A stretch of DNA of 64,000 nucleotides from Salvator merianae. Its lineage: Eukaryota > Chordata > Lepidosauria > Squamata > Teiidae. Both the position numbers and the translations under genes were made by a program. Shown here piece by piece: positions 32,434 through 44,731 of this stretch. The stretch is taken from the NCBI GenBank assembly GCA_003586115.2, contig QVOM02000090.1, positions 14,178,566 through 14,242,565 of the forward strand, in the 5' to 3' direction. The notes under the pieces were generated by a model. It did not search any database and was not told the DNA's origin. It saw only the letters and a list, made by a program, of their open reading frames with translations. Numbering within the stretch: the stretch's first letter is position 1; every line of letters starts with the position of its first letter.

Positions 32434-32560
32434 GTTGCTTTTGGGTACCATCAAGCCACGGATGACCCCTGGTTGACTGCATGGGCACCCGAAACTGAAA
32501 TCGTCCGGTTAGGCTACATGGAGTCCTAGATGCCTGGCACTGGTGGTGTTTCGTGGCTTC
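32434..32560. repeat. Dispersed repeat related to 4841-5110
   Basis: GGGTACCATCAAGCCACGGA and 'CCCTGGTTGACTGCATGGGC' match GGTACCATGAGTCATAGACG and 'TCCTGGTTGACTGCATGGGT' at 4857-4897. Diverges after that. Confidence 0.5.
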
Positions 32561-34315
32561 CCTTCCACTGTTAAGTAAGAAAACACTAAAGTTAATGGTG
32601 TGACCCCCATGCCGTGTTGGACCTGGGTTTTGATTAAGTAATCTGAGCTTAAAAGAGCTCTTTAAATCCCATCTCAGCAGCCATATAGAATTTTAGCACA
32701 TATTTTATCTGTTTTTTGCAACCCTTTGTTGCCTCCTCTGAGCCTCTGCTGTGGATATTGAATCTAGCAAGTCACTCTTTGCCCAAATCACTCCCTTGCT
32801 ACTCTGCTAATGTCTGCAACCGGAGCTCTCTATTTCGAATGTGAAATTCAAACTGTGTGACTTTCGCAAACACACGTACGTGCCTGCATCTGCTCCTGCA
32901 TCCTCCTTCTAGCCTACCTGGTATCAGACTTTGAGATATATCCCAAGACAAGGCAGTGCATTGATTTTGGCATTATCTCCTATTTTCTGGGCCTTAAGCG
33001 AAACGGAAACAGCCTGAAAAAGCTGCCAGGCAAATAACAATAATAATAAAAAAAATCCGGAAGGAGGCACCCATGTGGGTTGTCAGCACACATCCTGATC
33101 ACCCCCAGCCCAGTGGGCGAATATCTGCAGTTTTGGAAAGTATTAAAACTGTCCATCTTGGCAACCCATGCTCAGCAGCTCTGCCTCGACCTTTCTCTGG
33201 GGGAGCAGGACTGGTTGTGGGGGCAGGAAGCGAAGCAGCAGTTTTTTTGTTTTACAGCTGCCCAAGGACAAGGCAAATGTTATAAATCCTGACTGTGTTA
33301 TCAGGACAGGCATTAAAAGGGCGGGGGGAGTCCAACAGGAATTACTAGGTGGCTCAGGTGTCTTACGCTGGCAAAGTGACACCAGATTGGAAAAGTGATG
33401 TATTGGTGGAAACCTAGGGACCGCTGGCCCTTTGATTGTGCGGAAGCATTGGTTACACCAGGCATAAGCTACCATATATCACCCCCAAATAGGATTTCAA
33501 AGGTAATCTAGAGTGTAAGCAGCACATCAATTGCTCCCTACCCCAGCTGGCTGGAGAAATGCTAATAGGAGCTGGTTATCAGGATCAAGGTTTGTCTTGT
33601 CAGGTCTTGGAAGGCGCCCAAAGTGCATTGTTTGTGATCCTGGGCATCGGGCTCGCAGGCTCAGTATCTGTGCGTGCATTTGAATCTTTTTACCGCTGCA
33701 GAATGTAGTGCAGTTTGCGGAGGTGAGAGGAAGTCTTCCGGTCAGAGCCCTGTCCTTCCGAGGCAAATGGCATTCTGGTTTTGCCATGCTCCCAGTTCTA
33801 AGGACACTGGAAAGCTTCCAATTTCTTGACTACGATGCTCATGACCTTGCAATCCAAAGAAGTACGTTTACCAAAACTAATGTCTGTGGTGCTTGTACAT
33901 GTAGCTACCTGAACTCGTGAGCCAATGAGTGTTCGGAAAAACCTGCTCCTCTGTGGAGCCCATTCCTGTGCAAGCTGCCTGAAGGTCTTTCTTGGATTGC
34001 TGCCTCTGCTGGACTTTGCAATGGAGCAGGTAACACTTGCCCAGGCTTTTGCTAGGAGAAAGATTAGCAATTTTTGTCCTTCCTGCCATATTGTTATAAG
34101 GAGTTCTGAGCTGGCAACAGGTTGAATACTTGGCACAAGGCTCCATCCAGTGGCCTTGGGTGTCAGCGACAAGCTAATTAGGATCCGGTTGAGTCCGAGT
34201 ATTGCCTAGAGTGCACAGCTGCAATTAGCCAATTGCTTGAGATATAACGCCCTGACTCCAAGCCTCAGTATCAAGGTTGCATGGTGTTCTTGGCTACTTA
34301 GAGACAGACTTTGGG
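32561..34315. other. No gene seen
   Basis: About 1.75 kb; overlapping frames on both strands near 33073-34172 carry no family signature. Confidence 0.4.
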
Positions 34316-34650
34316 CCTTTTCACAATTTAAGCTAGTGAGCATCAGGGACACTCACTAGCTAAGTGCATCTGCATGGCGCAGAGATCTGCATGACTGGGA
34401 GCAGTTGGGCACAAATGCACAGGTATGTAGCATGCTGCAGCTGCACCTGCGTGATCATGTCTGCACAATCATGCCTGCACATGCCTGTGTGATCTGCAGC
34501 GCTGCCAGTTGCCATGGCAGTAGCTGGATGCTTCCCAGCCACTGTCATAGTGAAGTTCAGGAGCAGGATACCGGCATCTGCAGTGTGAATGCTGGTATCC
34601 TGGTGGTTTTCTAGTCTAGGGCCCCACAGTGTGAACAGTGTCTGTGCTGC
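34316..34650. repeat. Hairpin-rich element, possible DNA transposon remnant
   Basis: AGCTAGTGAG at 34331-34340 pairs perfectly with 34352-34361. GGATACCGGCAT at 34566-34577 pairs with 34589-34600 at 11 of 12 positions. Between them the sequence is rich in TGCAC/CATGC motifs. The edges 'TTTGGGCC..' and '..GGGCCCCACAGTGTG' hint at terminal repeats, but no clear TIR or target duplication is seen. Confidence 0.4.
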
Positions 34651-35517
34651 GTTGTCCAATCTACCTTAGAATGGGAAATAATTGTCACATTCTTGACTTG
34701 ATTTTGAACCTCTGTTTGTTAGTCAGAGACTGCAGAAATCAGCAGCGGACATAGAAGCAGAGCAGCTCTTAAAAGTCATGGGGGCAGTTCTAGGTTTGTG
34801 ATATTGGGTAATCTAACCCAAAGGGGTCAAAGTAGTGACCCTTGCAATGCATAGGATGGTCCACTGATAGTGGAATCTTTCTCCCCCAGTGCAAGGACAG
34901 GCAGATCAGTCTACATCTGCTATATGTTTCATTTGCATTCAGTCACAGTTCCTTTCCATCCGAGTTTTTGCAGATTTTGGGTAAAAAAAAAGCAGCATGT
35001 AAACATTGTGAATGTTCATTGCCTCTAAATATGCATGTCTAAAGCTTCTTTTAATGGATTTCTCTCTAGAACACACGGCTTGTATGCAATTGCCCTCAAA
35101 CTATATTTTTATGACATTAAAAATAATACTTCTGCATGCATTTTTAAATCTTAGAAAAGAAAGAATGCCTCTCAGAACCTTGGAGGATAAATGCTCATGG
35201 TTTGTCACACAAAGTTTGGGGTGTAGAACTTGGTGGGTTGTTTACAAAAACAGCTCGGAGGAAATTATCTCCTCTTCGCTTTATACCCTGAGGTGGAAAG
35301 GGGGTGAGAAAGTTTTATTTAGCTGCCACATTCCTACAGCTGTTAAACTTGTTTTAAGACAGGAAAAAGTGTAAAAATCATAGATATTCTTTTAGTGACT
35401 TTTAGGCTGTTAAATTGGCAAGTTTTTACCTGTAAAAGGGTCTTGAAAGTTTTGAAACTGTGTTCAGCATACTATGTATTCCTGTCTTTTCTCCTTTCCT
35501 GCAACTTCATAAAAAGT
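34651..35517. other. No gene seen
   Basis: No recognisable repeat or exon. Confidence 0.4.
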
Positions 35518-35612
35518 TTATCTATCTATCTATCTATCCATCCATCCATCCATCCATCCATCCATATATCCATCCATATCTGTCCATCTACCTACTTACC
35601 TATCTATTTATG
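35518..35612. repeat. (TATC)n(CATC)n microsatellite
   Basis: Pure TATC units change to CATC units and then become irregular. Confidence 0.95.
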
Positions 35613-37082
35613 TAAAGAAGGAACATCAGATGAGATGTTAAAACACTCAAAATAGTGGTGTGTGTGTGCGTGTGTGTAAATTTTAATTTTCTGATGCCTG
35701 TCAATCCACTGCTGTCTCCTTGGCCAACAGCTTTAAAGTGGATTTTTGGTGGAGAAAACAGATGTTCAATCCAGACTGTTTGACCTGTTTTATGGGCTTT
35801 GAATCAAGCCCAGGCCTTCTGGGAAGGAGTATGCAAGATAGATTTTTCCTCCTTGGCAGACACAAAGCCTCCAATAGCTCCTACTCAGCTCCGTCTCCAT
35901 TCTCAGACAGAATACACATGTTCTTTGGTATCTAAACCCCTTGGTGTGCAGGGCGTGAAGACACATCCTGAAGGGAAGCAACCTGGATTTGTGGAGTTTC
36001 TTTGTAAAGGCCCCTCAAATCCTTGCTCCATGAGCATGCTTTGGACGTGTTTGGGGTGAGATATTTCCCTGTAGGAGCTGCTACTGTCTACAGGGTCCCA
36101 TTGACCCCCCGTTCCACCAAACTGCCACCTCCTGCAAGCTTCAGAAGCATCTTGCCAGGAGGACAGAAGAGGAGAAACTGTAACCTGCCCCAGGCTGCTG
36201 TTTTTCTCCTGTGTTATATGATCTGTACATTCATATGTTTAATAGATTGTACACGGTGGGATGAAAATGCAGATAAACACTGGAAGGTCCAGAGGGAGAA
36301 GGTCAAGAAGAACTTTGTTCCTGGTCTTTACAAACTGTGCCTTGGCGCTCAGTGGACCAAAACATCTTTTGGTTTGCAATCTGAATTTGGCTTTGATCTG
36401 CATTCAGTTGATCACCATAGCTGCACCCCATTGCCCAGTTTCTTCCAGTTGTCACTCCTTAAAGCATCACCCCATCACCAACCCCCACCGCAAAGAAACA
36501 TACAAAAAACACAATTTTTTCAACTTGCATGAGTTCTTCATCTGAGAAGCCAGTGTGTGAAGGGTGCTTTTAGAGTCAAAGGTTATCAAATCACTGCTTG
36601 AGCTAGAATTATTCCAAAAAACTGGGAATGCCTGCCCCCTTGACCAAGCCCAGATTGTAGTGGGGACTTTTCAAGGTTCAGGCACTGTTGTGGATAATGG
36701 CAGTAACCTTGGGTCCAAGGAGGAAACGCTCATAAAATGTCATCCTCATCTTTGCCTCCCCGACAGGCACCGTCATTTCTTTTCAGCTCCTCTGTCATCT
36801 TGAATAATGGCTGCTCAGAGTGGCAGGATGATTGAATGCAGGCCACAAATGTGATCTTCTTTCCTCCCACTGCAGATTCCATCCTGAGAGGCCAAGACAC
36901 ACGCAGGAGGAGCTGGCTTTCATTTCTTGTCAATGCCTTTGGCATTTCGGGGACGACAGGGCTTGAGCTTCTGCTTGGCAAAGGTGAGCAACTTTGCTTG
37001 TGGGTGATTTAGGCTGGAGTTGGTGGGGAGAGAACAAAATTAGAAGGGAAAGGCCAAGGATGAGTTTGCAATAGGTGCAGAC
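35613..37082. other. No gene seen
   Basis: Includes a short (TG)n at about 35657-35677 and a 169-codon plus frame (36023-36532) with no domain that I recognise. Confidence 0.4.
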
Positions 37083-37330
37083 TAGAGATGCACTGAGCCA
37101 GTTCAGGCTCAAACTGGTTCAAACTGAAAGGTTCAAGTTCGAACTGAACTCTCTGCCTGTTCAAAAGCAAAGCTGAAATTCAAGTGCAGCAAAGGGGTGT
37201 TCATATGAACCTTGCAAACATACTCTGTCTGTCCTGGGTTGGAAGGTGTCCAAAGGTATTCAAATAGAACTGAACACCACGCCTGTTCGACGAAAAAGAT
37301 CTGAATTGGAGTGTTTGGTTCTGCAGTGTG
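37083..37330. repeat. GGTTCGAACC-rich dispersed element, copy 3
   Basis: Begins ACTAGAGATGCACTGAGCC, then GGCTCAAACTGGTTCAAACT, 'AAGTTCGAACTGAACTC', 'GTTCATATGAACC' and 'GCCTGTTCGACG'. The end motif matches the family's TAGNGATGTGCA-type start with a small deletion. Confidence 0.55.
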
Positions 37331-37559
37331 GACGTTGTTGTGCAAAAGCTTGGCATGGGGGAGTTTATTCAACTCTGTGCTGGCTGGATGTTTCCACACA
37401 TTTTGTTGACAGAATTCTACAGCAAGATGGCAGGATTATTGTAGAGAAGGCACGCCCTTCCCCCCCCCCCAAACTTGCTTAACTAAAAATCCCATCAGTC
37501 TCACCTGGGCACGGAGCAGCAGCAAGGAGCGATGGGTCGTATGGTTTGGCAGAATCTGG

Positions 37560-37770
37560 ACGGCTGCTTATTAGTCTGACAGAATCCGTCCCGAAATCAA
37601 AGGCAATAACCAGGCCCATGACAAGCCTTGCCTTGCTTTGAAGGCACAATCATCCTGCATCGTCAAATTCCATTTCACCACATAATGAATATGCCAGCTT
37701 ATCAGAAGACTTTCAGCTAATTTCCTTAATAGCGTCTGGGCCTGTCTAACTAGCATAAATTCTGTTTATG
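37560..37770. promoter_or_regulatory. Candidate conserved noncoding element
   Basis: Repeat-free sequence with CTTATTAGTCTGACAG, CACATAATGAATATGC and CAGCTAATTTCCTTAATAGC. Enhancer-like texture; inference only. Confidence 0.25.
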
Positions 37771-38735
37771 CACAGGGATAACACTGATGTTCAATTATGT
37801 TCCAGGTAATAAGACAAGGCCTCTGCAGCTCCCCTGGTCCCACTTGGCCCCTTGGCAGAGGCAGATTAGGCCAGGCAGGGGAGAAAACTGGACTCTGTTC
37901 CTGAAATCTGTAATTGCTTGCCAAATTAAACACAAGGCGTACAAGAGAGAGAACTGTTTACAGGGACTCACCCTCCGAATTTCCTCTCTGCATATGTGTA
38001 TAAACATACAGGTGCTAAAAGAGGGAGGAGAAATGTTGATTTCTGGGACATGGTTTCACTCAGCACAGTACCTAGGTTGCAGGAAGGAAGTTGACATAAC
38101 CAGAATGTAATGAGAATGATCCTTTTTTGAACTGTTTTTTTTTTTAAAAAAACAAAAACAGAAAGCAAAGTTACAACCTTTTGTCATTTTGCTCTTTGAG
38201 CCCAGTCTCACCTTTCCCTCCATCTTTGCAAAAGTCAGGTGTATTTGTTTGTTAAGGCTGGCATGGTAAGTTTTTAGAATCTGCATTTTTTAAATCGCAT
38301 CTTTATTGTGGAAAATTCTCAGCGTGATTCTTCACCACCATTTCACAAAAAGCACTGAGCTCCAGAAGCCTTTTTTTAAAAAAATAAAAAAGAAGCAAAC
38401 CTTTACTCAACCGTAATTCTCCCTCCACAATTTCCACACTAAACAGAAGCTTTTTATCCAGGCATTGCTGGGTCTCTTGATCGTTTTCATTGGCATGACA
38501 ACGTGGCCAGGCTGCGAGAGGAGGAATGGCAGCCGCCATTTAAGTTTGGGGAACACGAACAAGCTGCCAAAATGGTCGTGTAAGAAAGATGAAGTTCTTG
38601 GCACCAGGAGGCCTCGAGCTGCAATGTTCCAAACATATGGCTGGCAAAGCCACTCAGAACAATAAGCACTAACAGTGAAAGCAAAATGAGGCAGCAACTC
38701 CCCAAATTCAAACAAAAGTGGACCAAGAACGGATG
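37771..38735. other. No gene seen
   Basis: Poly-T/poly-A patches at 38137-38160 and 38370-38390. No exon or repeat family recognised. Confidence 0.4.
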
Positions 38736-39110
38736 AACATAAGAGGAGCCCTGCTGGATCAGGCCACGGTCCATCTAATCCAGCATCCTGTCTCACACAG
38801 TGGCCCACCAATGGCTTCTGAGCATCTCAAGCAGAAGACAAAGGCAAAACCTTCACCTGCTCTCCACTCCACGCAAAAGGCCTTTGGAGGCATCCTGCCC
38901 ATCTCTCTACCCTGGAGGCAATACCTTGGCATCCATTCTAGTAGCCATTGATGCACCTGTCCTCCATGAATCTGGTCAATCCATCCTTAAAGCTATCCAG
39001 GCCGATTGCTGTCACCACCTCTTCCGGTAGTAAATTCCATAGACTGATGACCAAAAGGGCTTCTTGCTTGAGAAGTGTGTCTTGTGTTATCATAATCTGG
39101 TGGCTCTTGC
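38736..39110 (-). mobile_element. CR1-like LINE 3' end including RT C-terminus
   Basis: Read on the minus strand it encodes SLWNLLPEEVVTAIGLDSF, then KDGLTRFMEDRCINGY and a stop at 38938-38940. This is the conserved C-terminal tail of CR1-type ORF2 (W-N-S/L-L-P-x-x-V-V ... L-D-x-F-K-x-G-L-x-x-F-M). The 3' UTR follows, ending in the complement of GAACATAAGAGGAGCCCTGC. Upstream ORF2 is missing (5' truncation). Confidence 0.8.
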
Positions 39111-39341
39111 AGATACAGTTTGGAAATAGTCCTTTTTCTGGACTACAACTCCTGTAATCATTAGCAAACAATCCGTTGGCTCTTATAGTCCCCAAAGGGG
39201 ACAACTTTCTGTTCTAGAAACAGAACAATTTTGGTGTCCCATGTAATTGTCCTGATTAGTGTCACGGCGAAAGCTAGGATAGGAATTACTTAACCATTGC
39301 CTTTATGGGTAGGTTAATTTTGTGCCCAGCTGAATGAAAAC
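39111..39341. other. No gene seen
   Basis: GGACTACAACTCCTGTAATC at about 39141 resembles part of the short palindromic element family of 3528 but cannot be delimited. Confidence 0.35.

Positions 39342-39379
<38 letters not shown>
39342..39379. repeat. (TG)n microsatellite
   Basis: About 18 TG units with one TTTG interruption; abuts the next repeat. Confidence 0.95.
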
Positions 39380-39380
<1 letters not shown>

Positions 39381-39565
39381 GTATGCAGTTTGAAAAATGT
39401 AATTACGTAGTACAGTTTTAGAACACCTTCTGGGGGGACAGGGACCATGCAAAAATCAGGGCAATTACTGTATACAGTTTGGCTGCAGAGATTAAAAACA
39501 AAACAACCACCTTGTCCACAGTTTACGACATTTTCCCCTTGCGCTGAGAAGGGTTAAGAAGGGAA
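39380..39565 (+). repeat. Copy 3 of the unassigned three-copy family
   Basis: TTGTATGCAGTTTGAAAAAT, 'TACGTAGTACAGTTTTAGA', 'TGCAAAAATCAGGGC', 'TTTGGCTGCAGAGATTAAAA' and the end 'GCGCTGAGAAGGGTTAAG' align with 16979-17185. The 5' edge coincides with the TG microsatellite. Confidence 0.6.
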
Positions 39566-39714
39566 AGTTTTTCCCTTTGTTTTCCAGGCTGGTCTACCAG
39601 ATGTTGGAATTGGGCTTTAGTGGAGAACTTTCTTTCTTCTTCCCCTCTGATAGAAAATTTTGGGGGCTTTAGTGGATTCTGCTCTTGCTAATTGTAAGAA
39701 AGGGCCAAGAATTC

Positions 39715-39842
39715 TGTTTTCTTTTGGCATTATCTAACTCAAAAAATCCACTTTGGGGGTTAGATAATCCTCTTTCCTGATGGATTCCCTCATTCTGAAG
39801 ATGGACTGAAACTGGATTAGAACCTAGGTGTAGATAGGCCCA
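39715..39842. mobile_element. Partial relative of the 6541-6733 MITE
   Basis: The core inverted repeat ATTATCTAAC (39729-39738) / GTTAGATAAT (39759-39768) and the right arm 39791-39835 (complement reads CTAATCCAGTTTCAGTCCAT) match the 6541 element. The left terminal arm is missing or displaced. Confidence 0.6.
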
Positions 39843-41989
39843 CGAGGCACGAACGCCGGTCCCAGGACATCTTCACCCCAGGCTTACCCTTTTCCCCCTT
39901 GACAGAGCTGCTGAGGTCCATCAGAAGCGGCTGAGGTCCAATTTACATTCGGCAGCACAAGGGCCCCCGAAACTGTCACTCTGTTTCCAGGGATGCTTTG
40001 CTCCAGCGTGATGGAGAGGGTTATGTGTGACTGACAGCAACTCCAGCAATCAATCTGAAGAATCTGCCCTTCCGCGCGTGGGTTCAGCAGGCAGAGCACA
40101 GAACCTGCCTTCTGTGGGGGAGCAGAGCAAGGGCCTTGGATAAGCGCAATGAAGACATGCCTTTGTATCCAGGTGGGTTCAAAGGCTGGCCCTAGGGGAA
40201 CGGTGTGTGGTTTAGCAAGCTGCCCTTGCATTCTCACCTGTGTGACTGCTGCTACTTTTCGGGTTCTTGGCTTGACCCTGTTTGGGTCCAGGGAGGCACA
40301 AAGTTTGCATCCTTCATCAACAGTGACAAGCCTGAAAGGCTGTTCAGGAATAAAAGGCCAAGAACCACCCTTTCCCGCTTTCTCTGCAGCTCATGGTGTC
40401 ACGGAATCCCACAGGAAGTGACGTGGAAGGGCCGTTGGAGACCCAGCGTTCCCCCATCTTGGCTCCGATGCTGACACCTCAGAGCAACTGGACTGAAGCT
40501 CTTGTTTGCCTAAATTTATACCTGGGGTGGCAAAGAAACGAAAGATACTCCAATGAATATACTCGCATATTGGTAATCTGGGGAGGGGGACCTGCACATA
40601 AAGCAATAATTCACAATGTCAAACGGAGTGGTTGCTTTTGCCAGGCTCCCCGCGCCTGGATTTGATGCTTACTCACACCGTACTTGGCAAGGATAGTGGA
40701 GGGCATGTGGTTTTTCTTCTTTTTCCCCCTTGCTGAGGTGAAAGGAGCAAACGTGTTTCTGGCTGCTTTTAAGCCAAGACACTCCGCTCTCGCTCAGCAG
40801 AATGCAACAGATGATGTCTTCGAGACTGGAGGAGGTTAAAGGATCCTGCCTAGGTTTTGCACTGTCTGCTCTTTCGGATTCCTCTTTGCAATTTCTCTTT
40901 GCCATGCCCTTATTAAGTTGCTTTGTTGTTTGTCTGCTGTGTGACCTGCTCACTCAAACAGTCGGGGAATTTCATTTCTCCATAAAGAGACTTCTGAACA
41001 AGGTTATTCTAGTGTGGCAGAGTTGCTTTATGAAAGAGGATGAGTGTTTCTTGTACACAGAAAGAAATGAAAACAAACAGAATTTTCTTTCTTCGACGTG
41101 AAGGAATCTAAAAAACAGTTTTGTTTCATTTTCTGCAACCAAAACACCCTGGCTTGCCTTTGAATGCAGGGTGCAAACTGAGAAAATGTGCAGAACATTG
41201 TTAGGGGTGTTTGTTTTGTTTTGTTTGTGGAGTTTGAGATTTGTTTCAGGGGTTGAGCTACGATGTCAAAGGGGCTTCAGCTTGAGGTGTGGATGGAGGT
41301 TGCTTTTCTGTTCCTTTGACAATTCACGGTTTATGCAGTGGTAGATCCTTGGTTTCCAAGGCTCCTAGGAAGTCCCTGATCTGGACAAGGCACCCAGGGA
41401 ATCTCAATTTGTACACCACTGATTTGACTTACTCACTTTGGACTTGTTTCCCCCTTTGGGAACCATAGATGCAAGATGGCTCTGAAAAATCACTGGACTG
41501 TGGCTTCATCTTTCTTCTTCTGAGCCTGGGATGTGAGCTCTGAAAGTGGTGTTTAAGTGATTCTTTCCACCCCAACTCTTCTGCGACGTCTGTAGATACT
41601 CGTGAGGGTCAGCTCAACAGCCTCATAATCACCCACCTCCTTCGGGGTGGATTGGAAGGGGCATCAATTTTTCTACCTCCCCCCCTCACCATGCCCTCAG
41701 CCTCTGGTCCAGGGAAAACAAACCTCGAGGAGACCATTATTGCATCCTCAGAAGGCATTTGTTTTCTTTTGGCTGACTGCAGGTGGACGTAGATCAATCC
41801 TGCACCCACTGAATGATGAAAGGATGAATGGAGCACATGGCTAATTCATTCCAAGTCCATCATTTGCTCTCGGGCAGCCCTTGTTGACGTGCCACTGGAG
41901 TTCCCCCTTGTCATCGGCGAGGTAAAACACACATCTTGGCAGCCATCAAAACAGGGCTGGGGGCTCTTAAGCCCAGGCACGTAGCCAGG
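39843..41989. other. No gene seen
   Basis: About 2.1 kb; overlapping frames at 39884-40665 on both strands have no recognisable domain. A TTTTG-rich patch lies at 41212-41228. Confidence 0.4.
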
Positions 41990-42260
41990 CCCTCCGCACT
42001 GAGGCAGCAGACGGCTTTTATTTCTTTGGAACTTAACTAGAATTTCATGTTAAGAAAAGCTGACTGCTGGAGCATGTCTAAATTATGCAGCTCAACTAGC
42101 AACATGAAAGCTTAGGAGGAGGAGATGCAGAGAGAACAGGGAGGATCCAGGATCCTGAAACCACGGTGAATAGTAGATCAGGATGCTTGTGACAAATGGA
42201 TTAGCCAGTGAATTGTTAATTATTTTTATGACGTTTGTGCAGTTCACTATTAGGGTCCTT
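41990..42260. promoter_or_regulatory. Weak candidate noncoding element
   Basis: GAATTTCATGTTAAG, GAATTGTTAATTATTTTTATG and similar AT cores in repeat-free sequence. Weakest of the regulatory candidates. Confidence 0.2.
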
Positions 42261-43289
42261 AACTGCGTAGGTTCAGCACCTTGGACCAGCAAGTGACTAA
42301 ACACCCTCCATTACATTGTTTCAAATGTATTGATTCACCAGAATGTAAAAAACTGCCACATTATGATGATTATTTTTTTTTCATTGGGGTTAGGGTTGGC
42401 CTCAGCTCAGCATAAAGAACCTCCTGGGCACAAAGAATAGTAATCAAAATAATAATCAAAAACATTTGCATTGATCGACTGCCTTTCATGTGGAGATATC
42501 AAAGCATTTTGCAGACATTACAGGATTAATGTTGAGATTTTAGCCCCAGGCAGAAGAAGGAAAATCTTCTCTATCCATTCCTACTTGGTTTCCCCAGAGC
42601 CCACCACAAGTATTTATACACAGTTAGAATCGATGCCTGTGTTTTCCAGAAAGGGGGGCTCCAGAAATCAGCTGGATGTAGCAAAGGGAGCTAAAGAGGA
42701 ATTTTTTCCTGCAGCTGGGCAAAGGAAACACATGCATATTTGCTCCAAATTCAGATCTGCATTTGAAGGGACTTACATTTTGTGGCTAGGTAAATCCAGT
42801 ACTGAACACTGAAACTGCATTCATTACAAGCATTTATGCCTCTGTTGAGACATTCAGTAAATTGTACACAGTAGTAAATTGTAGCCAGGAAGACAAATGC
42901 ACAATGTCTTTGAAACCTGGCCCAAAACGCTCACTGCTAAGATTGTTCACCAATAAGGAATACAAGTAGATCTCAAATGTACTCTTAGCAGAGCACTGAT
43001 GAGCAATAGAAAGGTGATGTGCAAAGGCCTACTCCTGTCCTGTATTTTACAAACACAGAAAATGTTTCATCCATTCTCAAAATACATGGCCAATCCAATG
43101 CTCCATCTGCAACCAACCACAACTTAAAACGGCTGCTTTAATTTTATTTGAGATCACGCAGGATAGGGTAGGAAATCAACTCACTGTCCTGCCCCTTGGT
43201 ATGTTTCACCATTCCTCTAAGAGCAAGTGCTTTGGAGTGTTGAATTTTGAAGGGGACATGATGCTTCCATAGATGCTGCATCCCTGACC
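42261..43289. other. No gene seen
   Basis: No recognisable repeat or exon. Confidence 0.4.
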
Positions 43290-43668
43290 TTCCCTGGCAG
43301 CATTCAGAATTTGGAACTCTCTAGCAAGGGAGACCACTGAAACCCCCCTGTTGCTGTGCCTCAGCTGATAGGCAATAACTTTGATCATTAGTTCAAGGGG
43401 GGGGGGCTTGATCGGTTGTCTTCCTGCATTTTCTTCCTCAGTGCTTTAACTGGTAATTTCATTTAATTACGGTTTAAACTGGTTGACATTCTCTGACTTT
43501 TCATTTACCCTTACGTGATTGTTCTATTGATTTTGCCGTGTTACTGCTTTTTATGTTTATTCTTTTATTGACTGGTTTTTCTTTATTATGCAATTTATTA
43601 GGGCCAGCCATCTCGGACATTTTAATTGAAAAAGGCAGAGTATAAATTTAACAAACAAAGGTATATTC
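43290..43668 (+). mobile_element. L2-like LINE 3' end
   Basis: Around 43308 a decayed reading of the RT C-terminus is visible (I-W-N-S-L-A-R-E, compare the usual W-N-S-L-P-x-E). A long AT-rich 3' UTR follows, and then an end reading 'AAAGGCAGAGTATAAATTTA', a degenerate 'ggcggtataaata' tail. A G-run interrupts it at 43396-43406. Old and diverged; the L2 versus other assignment is tentative. Confidence 0.45.
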
Positions 43669-43985
43669 TGTCCACAACCACTTCTTTCCCAGTCACTAAT
43701 TCTTGAAGGGTACTCTGCAAAAAGAATGCATGTGTTAGGTGAAATGCGTGCACAAATATATACAGTTTTCAAGCAGAAAAAAAAAAGAATTGCAATGCCT
43801 TTGTAAAGGTCAGTACCTTCAATACAAGCTTGTCTTCTAGTAGCTGCAGAGACACATTTATACGGTTCTCTCTGCAACCCTACAGAGGCAGTTGCCTTTT
43901 CATGCACTTTCTGCCTTTTTAATTTCCGCTTTTGCATATTGACCTGGAATTTCTTGGCGGTCACCCACCCAAGTATCAAAAGAGC
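43669..43985. other. No gene seen
   Basis: No recognisable feature; an A-run lies at 43778-43786. Confidence 0.4.
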
Positions 43986-44395
43986 CCTCACCTGCTCTTG
44001 ACTCCCTGGAAATGACCTTTAGAAGCATCCAGCCTCTTTCTCCAACCTGGAGGTAGTACCTGGGCATCAATTCTAGTAGCCATTGGTACACCTGACCTCC
44101 ATGAACCTCTCCAATCCATTCTTAAAGCTATCCAGGGTGACTGCTGTCACCACCTCTTCCGGTAGTAAATTCCATAGACCAGTAACCCCCTTGCCAGTCC
44201 TAGTTCTCCTGCCCATCAGCTTCATAGAGTGTCCCCTGGTCCTAGTGTTGTGTGATCAAGACAATAATTTTTCTCTATCCACCTTTTCCATACTATGCAT
44301 GATTTAATGTACTTCAAGCTGGTCCCCTCTTTAAATGCTGTCTTTCAAGGCTGAAGAGGCCAAGATGTTGCAGCCTGATTTTGCAAGGAAGGTGT
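43986..44395 (-). mobile_element. CR1-like LINE fragment with RT C-terminus
   Basis: The minus strand encodes, in order, IMHSMEKVDREKLL and then GLWNLLPEEVVTAVTLDSF plus KNGLERFMEVRCTNGY, with a stop at 44073-44075. It retains the most ORF2 sequence of all copies but lacks the 3'-terminal part of the UTR, so its 3' end is truncated or interrupted near 43986. Confidence 0.8.
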
Positions 44396-44676
44396 TTCTT
44401 CAAGTGCACTGGGAAATCCACATTAAAAAAAACAACTTTGAGGCAATCCCTTGCTTCCAATGAGCTTCCTTTTCATGCAGCTTCACCTATGGCTGCTTGC
44501 CCGTGGCAATTGCCTTTTGTTTTGTTTTTGCCTCCTATATGCATGAACCCTGAGCCTGCCTGTAGATAAGAACTGTAGATAGAGCATAAGACACTGTCAT
44601 TCTACAGCTAGTAAATCGTGCTGGAAGCATGAAAAGGATGGATTCTCTCTCCCCGCTCTTTCCATTTGGGTTCCTC
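44396..44676. other. No gene seen
   Basis: No recognisable feature. Confidence 0.4.
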
Positions 44677-44731
44677 TTCCTTCCTTCCTTCCTTCCTTCC
44701 TTCCTTCCTTCCTTCCTTCCTTCCTTCCTTC
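44677..44731. repeat. (TTCC)n microsatellite
   Basis: About 13 perfect tetranucleotide units. Confidence 0.95.

Noticed and set aside
36023..36532. 169-codon plus-strand reading frame
   Set aside because: No family signature; composition is not protein-like and a second frame overlaps.
38938..39204. Possible host exon with LWNLLPEEVV motif
   Set aside because: This is the C-terminus of the CR1-like LINE ORF2, also seen at 43986-44395.
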